NCBI RefSeq assembly: GCF_001411805.1 | Contig: NZ_CP007213.1 | Location: forward strand, 1,612,001-1,676,000 | Source: Burkholderia plantarii | GTDB taxonomy: Bacteria > Pseudomonadota > Gammaproteobacteria > Burkholderiales > Burkholderiaceae | Reading direction: 5' to 3' | DNA length: 64,000 nt | The notes under the pieces: model-generated | What the model saw: the letters and a program-made list of their open reading frames with translations, nothing else | What the model was told of the DNA's origin: nothing | Databases searched by the model: none | Part shown: in pieces, positions 27,898 to 36,956 of the stretch | Numbering within the stretch: position 1 is the stretch's first letter | Layout of the letters: every line of letters begins with the position of its first letter | Position numbers and translations under genes: made by a program

Positions 27898-28905
27898 ATG
27901 GTTCTCGATCTTCCCGTGCTGTGGGCGTGCATCGTCGGGCTCGGCGTGTTCCTCTACGTGATGCTCGACGGCTTCGATCTCGGCATCGGCCTGCTGTTTC
28001 CGTTCTTCGACGCCGAGCGCGAGCGCCAGGTGATGCTCAACACGGTCGCGCCCGTGTGGGACGGCAACGAAACCTTCCTGGTGCTGGGCGGCGCGGTGCT
28101 GTACGGCGCGTTCCCGGTGGCCTACGCCACGCTGCTGCCGGCCAACTATCTGCCGCTGATCCTGATGGTGATCGGGCTGATCTTCCGCGGCGCCGCGTTC
28201 GAGTTGCGCGCGAAGGCGGTGCGCACGCAGAACCTGTGGGACCTGGCGTTCATCGGCGGCTCGATGCTCGCCACCTTCTGCCAGGGCGTCGTGCTCGGCT
28301 CGCTGCTGCAGGGCACGAAGATCGTCGACGGCAGCTTCGCCGGCGACCCGTTCGGCTGGCTCTCGCCGTTCAGCGTGTTCTGCGGCTTCTGCCTGCTGAT
28401 CACCTACGCCACGCTCGGCTGCGGCTGGATCATCTGGAAGACCGACGGCGCGCTGCAGGCGAAGGCCTATTTCCTGATGAAGCCGCTCTGTCTGATGCTG
28501 CTCGGCGCGATCTTCCTGGTCAGCGCCTGGACCGTGATCGGGCTGCCGGCCGTGGCCGATCGCTGGTTCGGCGGCAGCCGCCTGATCGTGTTCTCGCCGG
28601 TGCCGATCCTGGTGCTCGCCTGCGCGGCGGGCATCGTGCGCGCGGTGAACCGGCGCCGCGACACGCATCCGTTCGTGCTCACGCTGGCGATCCTGTTCCT
28701 CGGCTACACCGGCCTCGTGATCAGCATCTGGCCGAATCTCGTGCCGCCCTCGCTGAGCATCTGGGATGCTTCCTCGCCGGCCAAAAGCCAGTGGTTCATC
28801 CTGGTCGGCACGGTGATCGTGCTGCCGGTCATCCTCGTCTACAACTTCATGCAGTACCGCGTATTCCACGGCAAGGTGCGCGAGGGCGACGCCGGCTATC
28901 ACTGA
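27898..28905 (+). CDS. cydB: cytochrome bd-type quinol oxidase subunit II (CioB-like)
   Basis: 335 residues with eight to nine hydrophobic helices. Conserved segments: LYVMLDGFDLGIGLLFPF near residue 20, APVWDGNETFLVLGGA near 55, and FCQGVVLGSLLQG. Subunit II stabilises the haem-bearing subunit I. GGAGAG overlaps the end of cydA, so the two are translationally coupled. No small CydX/DUF2474 subunit gene is visible after it. Confidence 0.95.
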   Translation: MVLDLPVLWACIVGLGVFLYVMLDGFDLGIGLLFPFFDAERERQVMLNTVAPVWDGNETFLVLGGAVLYGAFPVAYATLLPANYLPLILMVIGLIFRGAAFELRAKAVRTQNLWDLAFIGGSMLATFCQGVVLGSLLQGTKIVDGSFAGDPFGWLSPFSVFCGFCLLITYATLGCGWIIWKTDGALQAKAYFLMKPLCLMLLGAIFLVSAWTVIGLPAVADRWFGGSRLIVFSPVPILVLACAAGIVRAVNRRRDTHPFVLTLAILFLGYTGLVISIWPNLVPPSLSIWDASSPAKSQWFILVGTVIVLPVILVYNFMQYRVFHGKVREGDAGYH

Positions 28906-29610
28906 GCGGCGGCGGGCCGGGAGAGCGCCGCACGGGCCCGACGCCGGCCGGGCGGCAGGCCGCGCGAACGGCCGGGACATCACGCGAGATTGCCGTGAAG
29001 CGCCGCAAAACCGCGTGCCGGCGCCGGATTCGCAGGCGCGCGAACGTGCAGGTTCGCGCAAAAGACGATATATTTGCGACCCTATTGAAACGAGCCGAAT
29101 GTTTCAGAAGTCTTTCATGCAGTGAGGCGCGGCATGCCGTGGCGGCGCTGCATTCGATGTGCATGCCATGCATTCACGTGACGGGAAGGACATGACAATC
29201 AGGCAAATCGGGTGGGCGTTCCGGATGTCTCTTCGGGCAGACGTGTCTCGTGCCGCGTGGCGCGCACGGGGCGCTGCTGCCGCCGACAGCATGCACGCGC
29301 CGCCGTGCTTCACCTTGCCGAATCCGGCATGGGCGAAGTCACGCGGCGCGGCGCACCGCGTGCCACGTAGTGGGTTCCCAGTTTCCGCCGTTGCGTTCGC
29401 GCCCGCCCGAGCGGGTGCGTGCCGTCGCCGGCGTTTCGCGTAGCAGGCGCCGCGGCCGTCCTCATGACGGCCGCGGCCGGCGCGTGCCATGCATCGGCCG
29501 TTGCATGACACGCGGTTTCGTGGTCGGTATAAAAAAAACGATGGAGGATGACCTGCGCGCCTCGGCTGCGCAGTTTCGTGGATTAACCATCTCAAAAAAA
29601 GGTTGGGATC
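28906..29610. other. 705-bp gap between cydB and gcd
   Basis: No convincing gene. The middle (about 29050-29110) is AT-richer. A near-perfect 11-bp inverted repeat (CGTGCCATGCA, eight-base loop, TGCATGACACG, one mismatch) lies at 29483-29512, followed by a GGTATAAAAAAAACG tract around 29530; this may be the gcd promoter/leader region. A 94-codon plus-strand frame at 29159-29443 is Arg/Ala-rich with no family likeness and I do not accept it. Confidence 0.4.
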
Positions 29611-32139
29611 ATGACAAGACAATCCTCGTCGCTCGGTGTCATCGGCGGGCTGACGCTGCTGTTCGCCGTGCTGGCCGGGCTCTACCTGCTGGTCGGCGGC
29701 GTCTGGCTCGCCGCGATCGGTGGCTCGGCCTACTACGTGGTGGCCGGCATCGTGCTGCTGGTGTTCGCCTGGCTGATCCGCGGCCGCCGCGCCGTCGCGC
29801 TCTCGCTCTATGCGCTGCTGCTGGTGGGCACCGCGATCTGGGCGGTCGGCGAATCCGGCTTCGACTTCTGGGCGCTCGCGCCGCGCTCGGGCGTGCTGGT
29901 GGTGTTCGGCGTCTGGCTCCTGGTGCTCGTCACGCGCAAGCTCGACGGCGCGCGCGCCGCGAACGGCTGGGCCCTGACCGCCTCGCTGCTGATCTGGGCC
30001 GGCGTGCTGGTGTACGCGAACTTCAATGATCCGCAGGAACTGAACGGCACGCTCGCGGCCGCCGCGCCCGCGCGGACCTCGCCGGTTCCCGGCATCGCCG
30101 ACGCGGACTGGCCCGCCTACGGCCGCACCCAGGACGGCACGCGCTATTCGCCGCTCAAGCAGATCACGCCCGACAACGTGAAGAACCTGCAGGTGGCCTG
30201 GTCTTTCCGCACCGGCGACATGAAGGGCCCCAATGACCCGGGCGAGATCACGGCCGAGGTCACGCCGATCAAGATCGGCAACCTGCTCTACCTCTGCTCC
30301 CCGCACCAGATCCTGTTCGCGCTCGACGCGACCACCGGCAAGCTCGCGTGGAAGTTCGACCCGCGCCTGAAGAACGACCCGTCGTTCCAGCACGTGACCT
30401 GCCGCGGCGTGTCGTATCACGACCTGTCGGCCGACGCGCAGGCCGGCGCCGCGCCCGCCGCCGACACCGCCATGACGGCCGCCGCCGCACCGGCCTCGGG
30501 CACGACGGTTGCCGCCGCCGACGCTACCGCCGCGAGCGCCGCAACGGATGCGGCGGCCAGCGCGCCGGCCGCTCCGGCCCCGGCCGCGGCCACCGCGCAA
30601 GCCTCGCCGGCCGCCTGCACGCGCCGCATCTACCTGCCCGTCAACGACGGCCACCTCTATGCGCTCGACGCGCTGACGGGCGAACGCTGCGCCGGGTTCG
30701 GCAACAACGGCGACCTCGACCTGCAGCACGCCCAGCCGGTGACCACGCCGGGCATGTACGAGCCGACCTCGCCGCCCGTCATCACGAACAGCGTGATCGT
30801 GGTCGCCGGCTCGGTCGAGGACAACTTCTCGACGCGCGAGCCGTCCGGCGTGATCCGCGGCTTCGACGTGCGCACCGGCCAGCTGGTGTGGGCGTTCGAT
30901 CCGGGCGCGAAGGACCCGAACCACATTCCCGGCCCGGGCGAGCACTACACCTGGAATTCGCCGAACTCGTGGGCGCCGTCGGCCTATGACGCGAAGCTCG
31001 ACATCGTCTACCTGCCGATGGGCGTGACCACCCCCGACATCTGGGGCGGCAACCGCACGCCGGAGCAGGAGCGCTACGCGAGCGGCGTGCTCGCGCTGCA
31101 TGCGTCCACCGGCAAGCTGGCCTGGTTCTACCAGACCTCGCACCACGACCTGTGGGACATGGACCAGCCGGCGCAGCCCACGCTGGCCGACATCACCGAC
31201 AAGAACGGCAAGACGGTGCCGGTGGTATACGCGCCGGCCAAGACCGGCAACATCTTCGTGCTCGACCGCCGTACCGGCACGCCGGTGGTGCCGGCCCCCG
31301 AACTGCCGGTGCCGCAGGGCGCCGCCAAGGGCGACCGGCTCTCGCCGACGCAGCCGTTCTCGGATCTCACGTTCCGTCCGAAGCAGAAGCTCACGGACGC
31401 CGACATGTGGGGCGCGACGATGTTCGACCAGCTGGTGTGCCGCGTGATGTTCCATAAGCTGCGCTACGAAGGCACCTTCACGCCGCCGTCGGAGCAGGGC
31501 ACGCTGGTGTTCCCGGGCAACCTCGGGATGTTCGAGTGGGGCGGCATCGCCGTCGACACCGACCGCCAGATCGCGATCGCCAACCCGATCGCGCTGCCGT
31601 TCGTCTCGCGGCTGATCCCGCGCGGTCCGGGCAACCCGATGGAGCCGCAGGCCGGCGCCAAGGGCAGCGGCACCGAGTCGGGCATCCAGCCGCAATACGG
31701 CGTGCCCTACGGCGTGACGCTGAACCCGTTCCTCTCGCCGTTCGGCCTGCCGTGCAAGCAGCCGGCCTGGGGCTACGTGTCGGCGATCGACCTGAAGACC
31801 AACCAGATCGTCTGGAAGCGCCGCATCGGCACGGTGCGCGACAGCTCGCCGGTGCCGCTGCCGTTCCGGATGGGCATGCCGATGCTGGGCGGCCCGGCCA
31901 CCACGGCGGGCGGCGTGTTCTTCATCGGCGCGACCGCGGACAACTACATCCGCGCCTACGACACCGACAACGGCAAGCTGCTGTGGCAGCAGCGCCTGCC
32001 GGCCGGCGGCCAGGCCACGCCGATGACCTACGAGGCCAACGGCCGCCAGTACGTGGTGATCTCGGCGGGCGGCCATGGCTCGTTCGGCACCAAGCTCGGC
32101 GACTACATCATCGCCTACGCGCTGCCGGACACGAAGTAA
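29611..32139 (+). CDS. gcd: PQQ-dependent membrane glucose dehydrogenase
   Basis: 842 residues. Five N-terminal membrane helices (about 8-140) are followed by an eight-bladed PQQ propeller starting WPAYGRTQDGTRYSPLKQI. Landmarks are the repeated W-motif sheets, TSHHDLWDMDQPAQP near 510 and GGHGSFGTKLGDYIIAYALP at the end. It oxidises glucose to gluconolactone in the periplasm and feeds electrons to ubiquinone; in soil bacteria this acid output solubilises phosphate. Residues about 274-336 are an Ala/Pro/Thr-rich insertion not typical of E. coli Gcd. Upstream AAAAAAAGG serves as ribosome-binding site. A strong terminator follows. Confidence 0.95.
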   Translation: MTRQSSSLGVIGGLTLLFAVLAGLYLLVGGVWLAAIGGSAYYVVAGIVLLVFAWLIRGRRAVALSLYALLLVGTAIWAVGESGFDFWALAPRSGVLVVFGVWLLVLVTRKLDGARAANGWALTASLLIWAGVLVYANFNDPQELNGTLAAAAPARTSPVPGIADADWPAYGRTQDGTRYSPLKQITPDNVKNLQVAWSFRTGDMKGPNDPGEITAEVTPIKIGNLLYLCSPHQILFALDATTGKLAWKFDPRLKNDPSFQHVTCRGVSYHDLSADAQAGAAPAADTAMTAAAAPASGTTVAAADATAASAATDAAASAPAAPAPAAATAQASPAACTRRIYLPVNDGHLYALDALTGERCAGFGNNGDLDLQHAQPVTTPGMYEPTSPPVITNSVIVVAGSVEDNFSTREPSGVIRGFDVRTGQLVWAFDPGAKDPNHIPGPGEHYTWNSPNSWAPSAYDAKLDIVYLPMGVTTPDIWGGNRTPEQERYASGVLALHASTGKLAWFYQTSHHDLWDMDQPAQPTLADITDKNGKTVPVVYAPAKTGNIFVLDRRTGTPVVPAPELPVPQGAAKGDRLSPTQPFSDLTFRPKQKLTDADMWGATMFDQLVCRVMFHKLRYEGTFTPPSEQGTLVFPGNLGMFEWGGIAVDTDRQIAIANPIALPFVSRLIPRGPGNPMEPQAGAKGSGTESGIQPQYGVPYGVTLNPFLSPFGLPCKQPAWGYVSAIDLKTNQIVWKRRIGTVRDSSPVPLPFRMGMPMLGGPATTAGGVFFIGATADNYIRAYDTDNGKLLWQQRLPAGGQATPMTYEANGRQYVVISAGGHGSFGTKLGDYIIAYALPDTK

Positions 32140-32191
32140 GCGGGCCGCGAGGCCGCGGGCCATGGCGGCCGATGCCATTGAGGCTGTCGAT

Positions 32192-32227
32192 GCCGGTGCG
32201 AACGGCTTGCCGTCGCACCGGCTTTTT
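32192..32227 (+). terminator. rho-independent terminator after gcd
   Basis: Perfect 10-bp stem GCCGGTGCGA / TCGCACCGGC with an 11-base loop, followed directly by TTTTT. It starts 53 bases after the gcd stop codon. Confidence 0.9.
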
Positions 32228-32291
32228 GCTGTGATGTTTGCCTTTCCGTTCGTTTCGGCCCGCGCCCGCGGGCCGGCGGAGCCGTTCATCG

Positions 32292-33386
32292 ATGTCTTCC
32301 CATTTCGTTGCGAGCGCAACTTTCCCTGGCGCTGCCGGGCCGGGGCCGGGGCCGGGGCCGCGTGCCGTCCGGCGGGCCGCCGCGTTCTTCGCGTGTCTCG
32401 GCTTCGGCCTGCAGGCGGGCGCCTGTGCCGCGCAGGGCTCGGTCACGCTGTACGGCCTGCTCGACACCAGTATCGAGGTGACCAACCCCGGCTCGGGCTG
32501 GGTGCCGCGGCTCGACTCGGGCGCCTATCGCGGCTCGCGCATCGGCTTGCGCGGCAGCGAGCCGATCGGCGGCGGGCTGCGCGTGCTGTTCGCGCTCGAG
32601 AGCGGCTTCGGCTCCAACGACGGCACGCTTTCCACGGCCGGCACGCTGTTCAACCGGCAGGCCTGGGTCGGGCTCGGCGCGCCGTGGGGCGAGCTGCGCG
32701 TGGGCCGGCAATATTCGCCGATCTACATTCCGTTCAAAGGCCAGATCGACGCGTTCGGCGCGGGCACGATCGCCTCGGGCCTCAACAACCTGTCGAAGAT
32801 CACGCCCTACGAGAGCGACGCGATCACCTACCTGTCGCCCGATTTCCACGGCTTCACGACCACGCTGATGGTGTCGCTGCGCGATCCGTCGGGCGGTGGC
32901 GCGAACGGGCTGGGCGGCAGCATCGCGACCTTCGCCTATCGGCAGGGGCCGTTCCGGATCGCGTTCGCGCACCAGCAGACCAACGACGCGGGAGCGCTGC
33001 GCGCGAACCTCGGCGGCGTGTCCTACCGCTTCGGGCGGCTCACGGCATTCGTGTCGATGTTCAACGGCGACGGCGGCACGCCGCGCTATCACGACGACGG
33101 CATGGCCGTGTCGATGCGCTACGCGATGACGGCGCGGCTGCGCGCCTCGCTCGGCTACACCTACCTGCGCGACCGCTCGGGCGGCGGCGACGACGCGGAC
33201 CAGTTCAGCGCCGCGGCCGAGTACGATCTCTCGCCGCGCGTGCTGCTCTACGCGAGCGCCGGCTGGCTGCGCAATCGCGGCGCGGCCACGTTTACGCTGC
33301 GCGGCGTGAACGTGACGGGGCTCACGCCGGCGTATCCGGGCGCGACCGTGAAGGGCGTGCAGCTGGGGATGATCGAGCGGTTCTGA
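32292..33386 (+). CDS. Gram-negative porin, OmpC-like
   Basis: 364 residues. After a signal region (cleavage after GACAAQ) comes QGSVTLYGLLDTSIEVTN, the standard first strand of beta-proteobacterial porins, then SRIGLRGSEPIGGGLRVLF, FNRQAWVGLGAPWGELRVGR and a terminal Phe (LGMIERF). A GGGGCC-type tract encodes a GPGPGPGP stretch between the start and the signal core, unusual for a signal peptide. ATG 32292 or the upstream ATG 32238 are both possible; I prefer the shorter one, though neither gives a classic signal. Single gene between the gcd terminator and broken genes. Confidence 0.87.
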   Translation: MSSHFVASATFPGAAGPGPGPGPRAVRRAAAFFACLGFGLQAGACAAQGSVTLYGLLDTSIEVTNPGSGWVPRLDSGAYRGSRIGLRGSEPIGGGLRVLFALESGFGSNDGTLSTAGTLFNRQAWVGLGAPWGELRVGRQYSPIYIPFKGQIDAFGAGTIASGLNNLSKITPYESDAITYLSPDFHGFTTTLMVSLRDPSGGGANGLGGSIATFAYRQGPFRIAFAHQQTNDAGALRANLGGVSYRFGRLTAFVSMFNGDGGTPRYHDDGMAVSMRYAMTARLRASLGYTYLRDRSGGGDDADQFSAAAEYDLSPRVLLYASAGWLRNRGAATFTLRGVNVTGLTPAYPGATVKGVQLGMIERF

Positions 33387-33394
33387 GTGCCGGT

Positions 33395-33558
33395 TCAGGC
33401 CGCGCGCAGCGGTGCGGCGGCCTTCACGTCCGAGCCGATGTGATCGAGCAGCGCGTGCAGTTCATGCGCCACCGCGTGCGGCGCGAGCCCGCGGCCCTGG
33501 ACTCCTGTTCCAAGTGTTCGATGCGATCGAGCGTGTCGTCGATGCTGGTGGAATCCAT
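33395..33558 (-). pseudogene. frameshifted small coiled-coil-like gene
   Basis: On the minus strand an ATG at 33558 opens MDSTSIDDTLDRIEHLEQES, an acidic heptad-like start. After about 22 residues the sensible protein continues in another frame, reading GLAPHAVAHELHALLDHIGS and ending at 33395. Joining the two frames in the GC-rich tract near 33490 gives one plausible protein of about 53 residues. I read this as one small gene broken by a single indel; family unknown. Confidence 0.4.
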
Positions 33559-33699
33559 CGCTGGCAGGAAGGCCCAGACTGCCGCGGGGGCGCGGCGAAA
33601 TCTTCCCTGCTCCGGGACCGAATGGTTCGCTGTGTGCCGTCAGGGGCTCCTCGGAAATAATAATCGGCGCTGCGCTGAATCCTTCGAGCTAAACGGCCG

Positions 33700-33813
33700 T
33701 CAGGCCTTCTTCCTCTCGGCGCCGAAGACGAACATGAGGATTACGCAAGGGTCGTCCGAGCGGTTGACCACGCCAGCCTTGCTCTCGGCACTTGCGATTC
33801 TTCCCATCTTCAT
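33700..33813 (-). CDS. small ORF, possible gene fragment
   Basis: 37 codons starting ATG at 33813 with GAGGAG at good spacing, just 15 bases after the end of the SDR reading frame. The product begins MKMGRIASAESKAGVV and ends in a basic AERKKA. Its opening resembles the N-terminus of some small cupin proteins, but it is far too short to fold as one, so it may be the stub of a gene that once followed the SDR. Confidence 0.3.
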   Translation of the reverse strand: MKMGRIASAESKAGVVNRSDDPCVILMFVFGAERKKA

Positions 33814-33827
33814 TTAACCCGGACTCC

Positions 33828-34564
33828 TCAAAGTTGCGACCAGCCGCCATCGACCGGAATCTCGAGGCCGGTCGTGAAGGTCGCATCGAACGCGAGGAAG
33901 AGGACGGCCTTCGCGATTTCCTCCGGGGTCCCGAAGCGCTTCATCGGGATCATCCCGATCGTCTTCTCTCTGACTTGGGCGGCCGCATTCTTATCGGGAA
34001 ACACTTTGTCGAGGATCGGCGTGTCGATGGGGCCAGGCGACACTGCGTTCACGCGGATTTCCCGCGGAAGCAGCTCGGTGGCGAGCACTCGGGCGAACGA
34101 CCGCAGCGCAGCCTTGGCGCCCCCGTATGTGGCTTGGCCCGGCAGTCCCTTGACGTTGGCGACGGATGTCGTTAGGACAACTGAGCCTCCACGATTGATC
34201 AACGGGGCGAGCTTCTGGACCGCGAAAAACGGTCCCTTGGCGTTGAGGTTGAACATTTCGTCGTAGATGGCCTCCGTCACGCTATCGAGAGGCGTTGGAA
34301 TACTGAAACCCGCGTTGACGAAAAGCAGGTCGAAGGTGCCGAATTCGCCCTTCACCCGAGTAGCGAGAGCGTCGATGTCAGTCAACGAACGCGCGTCGCT
34401 CGAAACCACGATGGCACTGCCGCCAAGTTCTTGCTCCGCCGATTCCAAGCCAGCCCGCGAGCGATCCGTCACGAGAACGCGCGCCCCTTCGTCAAGCAAC
34501 ATCTTCGCCGTTGCGAGCCCCATGCCGCTGGTGCCTCCGACGATCGCTGCCCGTTTTCCGCCAT
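33828..34564 (-). pseudogene. short-chain dehydrogenase with N-terminal frameshift
   Basis: From 34523 down the protein is a complete classical SDR body: LLFVNAGFS, TTSVANVKG, YGGAK active site and IPVDGGWSQL end. The cofactor motif GKRAAIVGGTSGMG is encoded just upstream in the same frame, but that frame has no start codon before it. The natural start, ATG 34564 with an AAGGA box, is in another frame (it gives MAENGQRSS). One missing base within the first four codons would join them. Starting at the internal ATG 34523 would delete the nucleotide-binding loop. I therefore call it a recent pseudogene or a sequencing error. Confidence 0.65.
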
Positions 34565-34726
34565 GCTTTTTCCTTCGCGACGCTGATTGGCAAGCAGGGT
34601 CCTTGACTGAGGCTTGACGGCCGCAAGCGCACGGTGCGCGCGACCCGAATCAGGTGATTGCACAACCATGATCGTTAACGCTGAAGGTGAATCGAAGCGG
34701 CGGAAATGATCGATACGGCACGCCGG

Positions 34727-35490
34727 CTACAGGCCGAACGGCCAGATCCGCTGCACGGTGCGATGCCAGATTTCCTGGCGATCCTCAAGAGGCATGAAGT
34801 CGAGATGATCGCGATAGAGCGCGATCGTCTGCGCATACGACAGGTGGGGCAGGCACACCGGATGATTGGTGTCCCACATCAGGCGCTTCGGTCCGAACGC
34901 GTCGGCGTACGCAAACGCCTGCTTCGACAGCGACCACAGGTGCGAGATCTTCACGAATACGTTCGGAAAGCGCGCCAGCGCGAGCAGGTCGCGAACCTGG
35001 TCGGTGCGTTCGGGCGGGGTGTCGGCCATGTGATCGATGACCACGGCGAGATCGGGATGGCGATGGATCAGCGCGGCGATCTGCGGCAGGCGGCCAGGCA
35101 CGGTCAGCACGTTCATCGGCACCTTCAGCGCCTCGCAGCGCGCCCACAACGGCGTCATCAACGGGCCGCCGATCCAGTCGCTCTCGGCGCTCGCGAACGG
35201 GCTGATGCGCACGCCGCGAAAGCCCTGTCCGGTCAGCGCATCGACATGATCGGGCGCGCCGGATCGGCCGGATCGACACGCGCCACGCCGTGGAACCGGC
35301 CAGGATAACGCTTGAGCACGTCGGCCAGATAGCGGTTGTCCCAGCGATAGTGCATCACCTGGATCAGCACGGTGCGCGCGATGCTGTGCGCGTCCATCAT
35401 CCGGATCAAGAGCTCGGCGCTCGCATTGACCTCGGCGGCACCAGCGCGCCGGCCGCGAACGGGTAGGCCGGATCCGGGGCCCAGAAACGC
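34727..35490 (-). pseudogene. amidohydrolase (TIM-barrel, amidohydrolase-2 type), multiply frameshifted
   Basis: Pieces of one protein lie in three frames: APDPAYPFAAGALVPPR, then ASAELLIRMMDAHSIARTVL up to GVARVDPADP, then PDHVDALTGQGFRGVRISPF through to HRTVQRIWPFGL. Breaks are near 35430 and 35250. The C-terminal part keeps the metal-dependent hydrolase pattern AVVIDHMAD and MWDTNHP. The N-terminal DxHxH metal motif is gone, where the sequence abuts the MarR remnant. Confidence 0.7.
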
Positions 35491-35850
35491 CGCCGGCGCG
35501 CCGGCGGCCACAGCGTGTCCGCGTGCCGTCGGCACAAGTTCGACGACGCGTCGATCGGTCGTGTCGCGCCGGCGTTGCAGGAAACCATCGCGCACCAGCC
35601 GATCGACCATGCAGGTGATGGCCTTGGGATCGACGCCGCACTGGCGCGAGATCTCGGCGGAGCAGACCAGTTCGGGCTGCGCGACCAGGACAGGACGCGC
35701 GCCTGCCGGGCCGTCACCTGCAGGGCGTCCCGCGTGCATCGCGTGGTGGTCTGGCGCAAGGCCAGGTCAGCGCGCAATAGCAGGCGGCCGAAGGAGTGAG
35801 TTTCGGCGCTGGCGCGTGAGCCGATTGCGGTTCGAGCGGTGTGCGCTATC
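35491..35850 (-). pseudogene. MarR-family regulator remnant
   Basis: The N-terminal helix segment FGRLLLRADLALRQ and DALQVTARQARVL is in one frame. The winged HTH continues in another: ELVCSAEISRQCGVDPKAIT, then MVDRLVRDGFLQRRRDTTDR and the wing end VVELVPTARG. The C-terminal dimerisation helices are missing; the sequence runs straight into the amidohydrolase remnant. No in-frame start codon was found for the N-terminal part. Lies just downstream of the TetR gene on the same strand. Confidence 0.6.
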
Positions 35851-35882
35851 GTGGATATGGATATCGTGAACGCGCTCGCGAC

Positions 35883-36506
35883 TCAATCGCCTGGCTCGAC
35901 AGGGCGCAGCAATAGGAAGGCGAGATCGACGACATGCTCGGCGCTCTGGCGCGGCGCGATGCTCGCCTGTTCCGCCAGGCTGCGGATGAAGAAGCCCATC
36001 AGGCTGGCGTGCGTGAAGGCCGCCAGTTGCGCGATATCCGCGCTGGCCGCGAGTTGTCCCTGCGCGCGCGCATCGGCCAGCGCGTCGGCGATACGCTGCT
36101 CGGCGGCCCGCCGCCCCGCATGCATCTTCTCCCAGAACTCTCGCGTCTCCTCGGATACTTCGCAGCGCGAATACACGATACTGTAGATGCGCCGCGCGAC
36201 ACCCTTCGACAACACCCGCGCGAGATGGCGGACCAGCGCTCTCCGCAACCGTTCGAGCGGATCAGGCTCCGGCGCGTGCCAAGCGATCAGGAACGGATCG
36301 ACGGGCAGCCCCGCATGCTCGAGCATGGCCTCGAACAAGGCCGACTTGTTCCTGAAGTGCCCGTAGACGGCGCCGCGCGTGACGCCCGCCACGCCGGCGA
36401 TATCGGCCAGCGAGGTGTGCGACAGGCCTTGCCGCAGGAACGCCTGGACTGCGGAGTCGAGGATCCTGGCGCGCGTGTGCATCGCCTGCTCCTGCGTACG
36501 CTTCAT
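35883..36506 (-). CDS. TetR-family repressor, AcrR/TtgR-like
   Basis: 207 residues. HTH at about 10-56: TRARILDSAVQAFLRQGLSH, then SLADIAGVAGVTRGAVYGHF with the NKSALFEAM helix, the signature of the AcrR/TtgR/MexZ group that controls RND pumps. The C-terminal ligand domain has the ALVRHLARVL and FWEKMHAGRRAAEQRIA helices. ATG 36506 starts in the usual MKRTQEQA style. No pump gene is adjacent on either side; the nearest RND operon, 2.8 kb away, has its own two-component system. It appears orphaned. Confidence 0.88.
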   Translation of the reverse strand: MKRTQEQAMHTRARILDSAVQAFLRQGLSHTSLADIAGVAGVTRGAVYGHFRNKSALFEAMLEHAGLPVDPFLIAWHAPEPDPLERLRRALVRHLARVLSKGVARRIYSIVYSRCEVSEETREFWEKMHAGRRAAEQRIADALADARAQGQLAASADIAQLAAFTHASLMGFFIRSLAEQASIAPRQSAEHVVDLAFLLLRPVEPGD

Positions 36507-36956
36507 CGATTCCTCACGATTTCGGACGACATCAATGCGAATAGCTCGTCTGGGGAAACACTGATTAATATGCAATCGCGCGAGGTGGTCGGCGACGTTG
36601 GGGAGAATGGCCAAATACCGAAGCGAAGCGTCGCCCATTCGAAGAAGTTCCGTCCAGAGATCCGCCTTGTTTCTCGATTTCTCACACGCATGACGGACTT
36701 CTCCCATGAATCGATCGAAGCCGGTTTCATTTGTCGTTTCATCGTCGTGGGCTCGTTCCGTGAACTATCTTCCACGACGTTTTCGGCTGTGTCAGCGATG
36801 GCCGTCGAGCCGGATAAATCAGTGTCTCCGCAGCGCAATTAGTGAGGCCATTCCCCGAGATTGAAGCAGTCGAGATACATCAGGCAGTTCAAGCACATAG
36901 AGAATCGATTAGACGCCGCTGGCATGTAAATAGGTGATGCCACCGCAGACCTGGTG
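36507..36956. other. 450-bp gap between TetR and sensor kinase genes
   Basis: Noticeably less GC-rich than the DNA to the left. A 111-codon minus-strand frame (36503-36838) has no family likeness and no ribosome-binding site. I see no clear gene. It may be the divergent regulatory region of a deleted operon once opposite the TetR gene. Confidence 0.4.

Noticed and set aside
29159..29443. 94-codon frame upstream of gcd
   Set aside because: Arg/Ala/Cys-rich, no signal or domain, and overlaps the likely gcd leader region.
29104..32319. 1071-codon minus-strand frame antisense to gcd
   Set aside because: Shadow of the G/C-ending codons of gcd; composition is His/Arg/Ala-rich and lacks any recognisable domain.
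32338..32362. GGGGCC repeat tract as a regulatory repeat
   Set aside because: It lies inside the porin coding region and encodes a short Gly-Pro run; nothing suggests a separate function.
34523..34523. Internal ATG as start of the SDR gene
   Set aside because: It would remove the nucleotide-binding glycine motif that is encoded immediately upstream in the same frame.
36503..36838. 111-codon minus-strand frame between TetR and the sensor kinase
   Set aside because: No ribosome-binding site and no family likeness; it overlaps the start region of the TetR gene.
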